The notes under the pieces: model-generated
Told to the model about the DNA's origin: nothing
The model's database searches: none
Seen by the model: only the letters and a program-made list of their open reading frames with translations
Program-made: the position numbers and the translations under genes
Origin: Uloborus plumipes
Lineage: Eukaryota > Arthropoda > Arachnida > Araneae > Uloboridae
Length of the DNA: 64,000 nucleotides
NCBI GenBank assembly: GCA_038373865.1
Contig: JAXGGA010001129.1
Span: forward strand, 104,025-168,024
Direction: 5' to 3'
Shown: piece after piece, positions 62,025 through 64,000 of the stretch
How the letters are laid out: each line of letters starts with the position of its first letter
Numbering within the stretch: the stretch's first letter is position 1

Positions 62025-62442
62025 TACCATAAAATTGAATAAATGTCGCTGGACAATCACCACTGCTTTTATCCCATGGCTTTTGAATAAATGAAACAGC
62101 CTGTATAAGACACTATCTAGTGAAGCCTTGCTTTAACATTTCAAAAAACAATAACAATACCAAATACCATAAAATTTAAACTCGCGTTGATGTGATTAAC
62201 TATGAAATCCATTGTTAAATTAAAACGTGGTTGCTATGAAACAGTAACAATTGATAATAATCATAAAGAAAATGGCGATAAAGAAAGCGTCTCAAACTTA
62301 CTTAATGAAGGCACAAAAAACGGGGTTTTTGTGAAAACTGGCGTTTTTACAGAAAAAACGCCGACGTAGATGAACTCAGAAACCAAAACTCCATCTAAAT
62401 ACCAAGTTTTATCGAAATCGTTAGAGCCGTTTTCGAGATCCG

Positions 62443-62575
<133 letters not shown>

Positions 62576-62601
62576 AGAATTGCTCGTTTAACCTGTTAAC
62601 T

Positions 62602-62760
62602 GGGTATGACGAAATATTTCGTCATACATAAAAGCCTACAGCAATGGGCATGACGAAATATTTCGTCATACATAAAAGCCTACAGCAATGGGCATGACGA
62701 AATTTTTCGTCATACATAAAAGCCTACAGAAATGGGCATGACGAAATTTTTCTTCATGGA
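62602..62760 (+). repeat. 44-bp tandem repeat containing a perfect palindrome
   Basis: Units start at 62602, 62646, 62690 and 62734. Each has TGACGAAATATTTCGTCA (an 18-bp palindrome; two units carry TTT in the centre) followed by TACATAAAAGCCTACAGCAA. It lies at the left end of the piggyBac-type MITE and may serve as subterminal binding sites. Confidence 0.93.
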
Positions 62761-62831
62761 CATTAATCGTAATATATTGAACGCATCACGTTCTACGTTG
62801 TTCTTATCTATTAAATCTTAGAGTGGTTATA

Positions 62832-63482
62832 CAGGGTGTCCACTCCAATCGTGGACCAATAGCTAATTTCTAAACCGTTAGAGATAAGCATATAGTTCAT
62901 TTAGGAAAAAATCTCCAAATTATGAAAGGAATTTTGGGTCTATTCAATGTTTTTCAAAAAATCAAATTTTGAAAGAGTTACGAAATTTAAATTTTTATAC
63001 AGCCCCCCAATCCTATCAATCATATTTAGTAAAACATTCTTGACACTGTAACGTTTAAAACTAAAAAAAAATCACTGTTCTACCACAAAAATTGACCGAG
63101 TTATGACGTTTTGAAAAATCAAGATTTTGCATTATTTCATGACGTCATCGAGAGATCACTGAAGGGACCGTATGCCAAATCATTCAAAATCTTGATTTTT
63201 CAAAACGTCATAACTCGGTCAATTTTTGTCGTAGAAGTGTGATTTTTTTTTAGTTTTAAACGTTACAGTGTCAAGAATGTTTTACTAAATATAATTGATA
63301 GGACTGGGGGGCTGTATAAAAATTTAAATTTCGTAACTCTTTCAAAATTTGATTTTTTGAAAAACATTGAATAGACCCAAAATTCCTTTCATAATTTAGA
63401 GATTTTTTCCTAAATAAACTGTATGCTTATCTCTAACGGTTTAGAAATTAGCTATTGGTCCACGATTGGAGTGGACACCCTG
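62832..63482. mobile_element. Foldback MITE (FB-1), 651-bp symmetrical copy
   Basis: Starts CAGGGTGTCCACTCCAATCG and ends in its complement, with TA at 62830-62831 and 63483-63484. The arms of ~310 bp are almost perfect inverted repeats around a short centre near 63155-63165 (ACTGAAGGGACC). It is the longer relative of 25687-26094. It lies inside the piggyBac-type MITE. Confidence 0.92.
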
Positions 63483-63837
63483 TATATATGTCATCATATT
63501 GTCGATGCGTCATGAATTTTCATGTTCTTGTAATCTGTAACTTGAGCGCTATTAACGGGAAAACGGGTGCTGCATGATCTATACTTAGAGCTGCCACAAT
63601 TTGGATTCATTTTAGTCTGCATTTCAGTATCTCACATGTTAGTAATAACTTTCTGATTTGAATATTCTTCTTGTGAATTTCAGTGTTTTATATATTTTTA
63701 TTATTGAGGTGTATTATTTACATACTGAGGTGTGATTTATTATTTGAGGTGCGATATTACTTATCGCTGCGAAAAAAAAGTCCCCATTGAGAAACGAGTT
63801 GAGCAATAGCTAATTCCCCACGGTTAACAGGTTAAAG

Positions 63838-63841
<4 letters not shown>

Positions 63842-63918
<77 letters not shown>
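63842..63918. repeat. (AT)n microsatellite
   Basis: Begins just after TTAAAGATATT of the interrupted R-tail copy C and runs ~77 bp. The last 80 bp of the window (poly-T, CCCCCC) are unassigned. Confidence 0.93.
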
Positions 63919-63922
<4 letters not shown>

Positions 63923-64000
63923 TAGGGTTGCCTTTTTTTTTTTCAACTTTTACAAAAGTTAGCTCCCACCCCCCTATTTTGTTCCAATGAACAATAAAAT

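Larger units (their letters stand above)
62592..63831. mobile_element. piggyBac-type MITE, 1.24 kb
   Basis: CCTGTTAACTGGG at the left and the complement of CCTGTTAACCGTGGGG at the right share at least 9 terminal bases. TTAA at 62588-62591 and 63832-63835 is the target duplication. Inside are a 44-bp tandem repeat and a complete foldback MITE. No transposase is present. Confidence 0.85.

Noticed and set aside
62602..62760. Evenly spaced repeats resembling a CRISPR array
   Set aside because: The spacer portion is identical between units, so it is a simple tandem repeat; the context is eukaryotic.

Overview
The window is AT-rich, repeat-saturated eukaryotic DNA. No bacterial-type operons, rRNA or functional tRNA genes are visible. 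The only long intact reading frame is a Tc1-type transposase at 44012-45058. The mix of Helitrons, Tc1/mariner and pogo relatives, piggyBac and hAT derivatives, tRNA-derived SINEs and a decayed non-LTR retrotransposon points to an animal, most plausibly an arthropod. A spider or other chelicerate is my guess from the style of the Tc1 proteins and SINEs. No host gene was recognised; three weak exon candidates are listed.

Layout. 1-4280: featureless AT-rich DNA with one direct repeat. 4281-5890: a Helitron inside an (AT)n tract. 6229-8579: a TIR transposon with a repeated CACGGTACTGACA motif. 8580-17570: mostly unassigned, with small hAT and pogo-type MITEs and tandem repeats. 17578-20094: a SINE split by a 2.26-kb hAT element that carries a degenerate minisatellite. 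20517-22489: a TIR element with a repeated GTGTCGGACGTAAA motif. 22490-33700: sparse, with MITEs and a second SINE. 33755-35384: a Helitron with a triplicated 5' end. 35901-38856: a 1.5-kb palindromic element split by a Tc1 relic. 39272-40552: a TIR element with a repeated GAATGGGCCA motif. 43981-45198: a complete Tc1 element. About 45275-49940: a decayed transposon carrying a SINE and a pogo MITE. 50041-64000: dense nesting of a Helitron fragment, a hAT element with CATCGATG arrays, SINEs, a 5.2-kb CACTA-like element (holding a LINE relic, a piggyBac derivative and a foldback), a pogo relic, and a three-level nest at the end.

How it fits together. Target-site duplications support many boundaries: TA for Tc1/pogo types, TTAA for piggyBac types, 8 bp for hAT, 7-11 bp for SINEs. 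They also give a relative order of insertion. Several elements lack a transposase but carry arrays of one short motif at both ends, the expected layout of transposase-binding subterminal repeats. The Helitrons sit in AT or AAT microsatellites. Both helicase-bearing copies share the same stop codon, so they were probably mobilised in trans.
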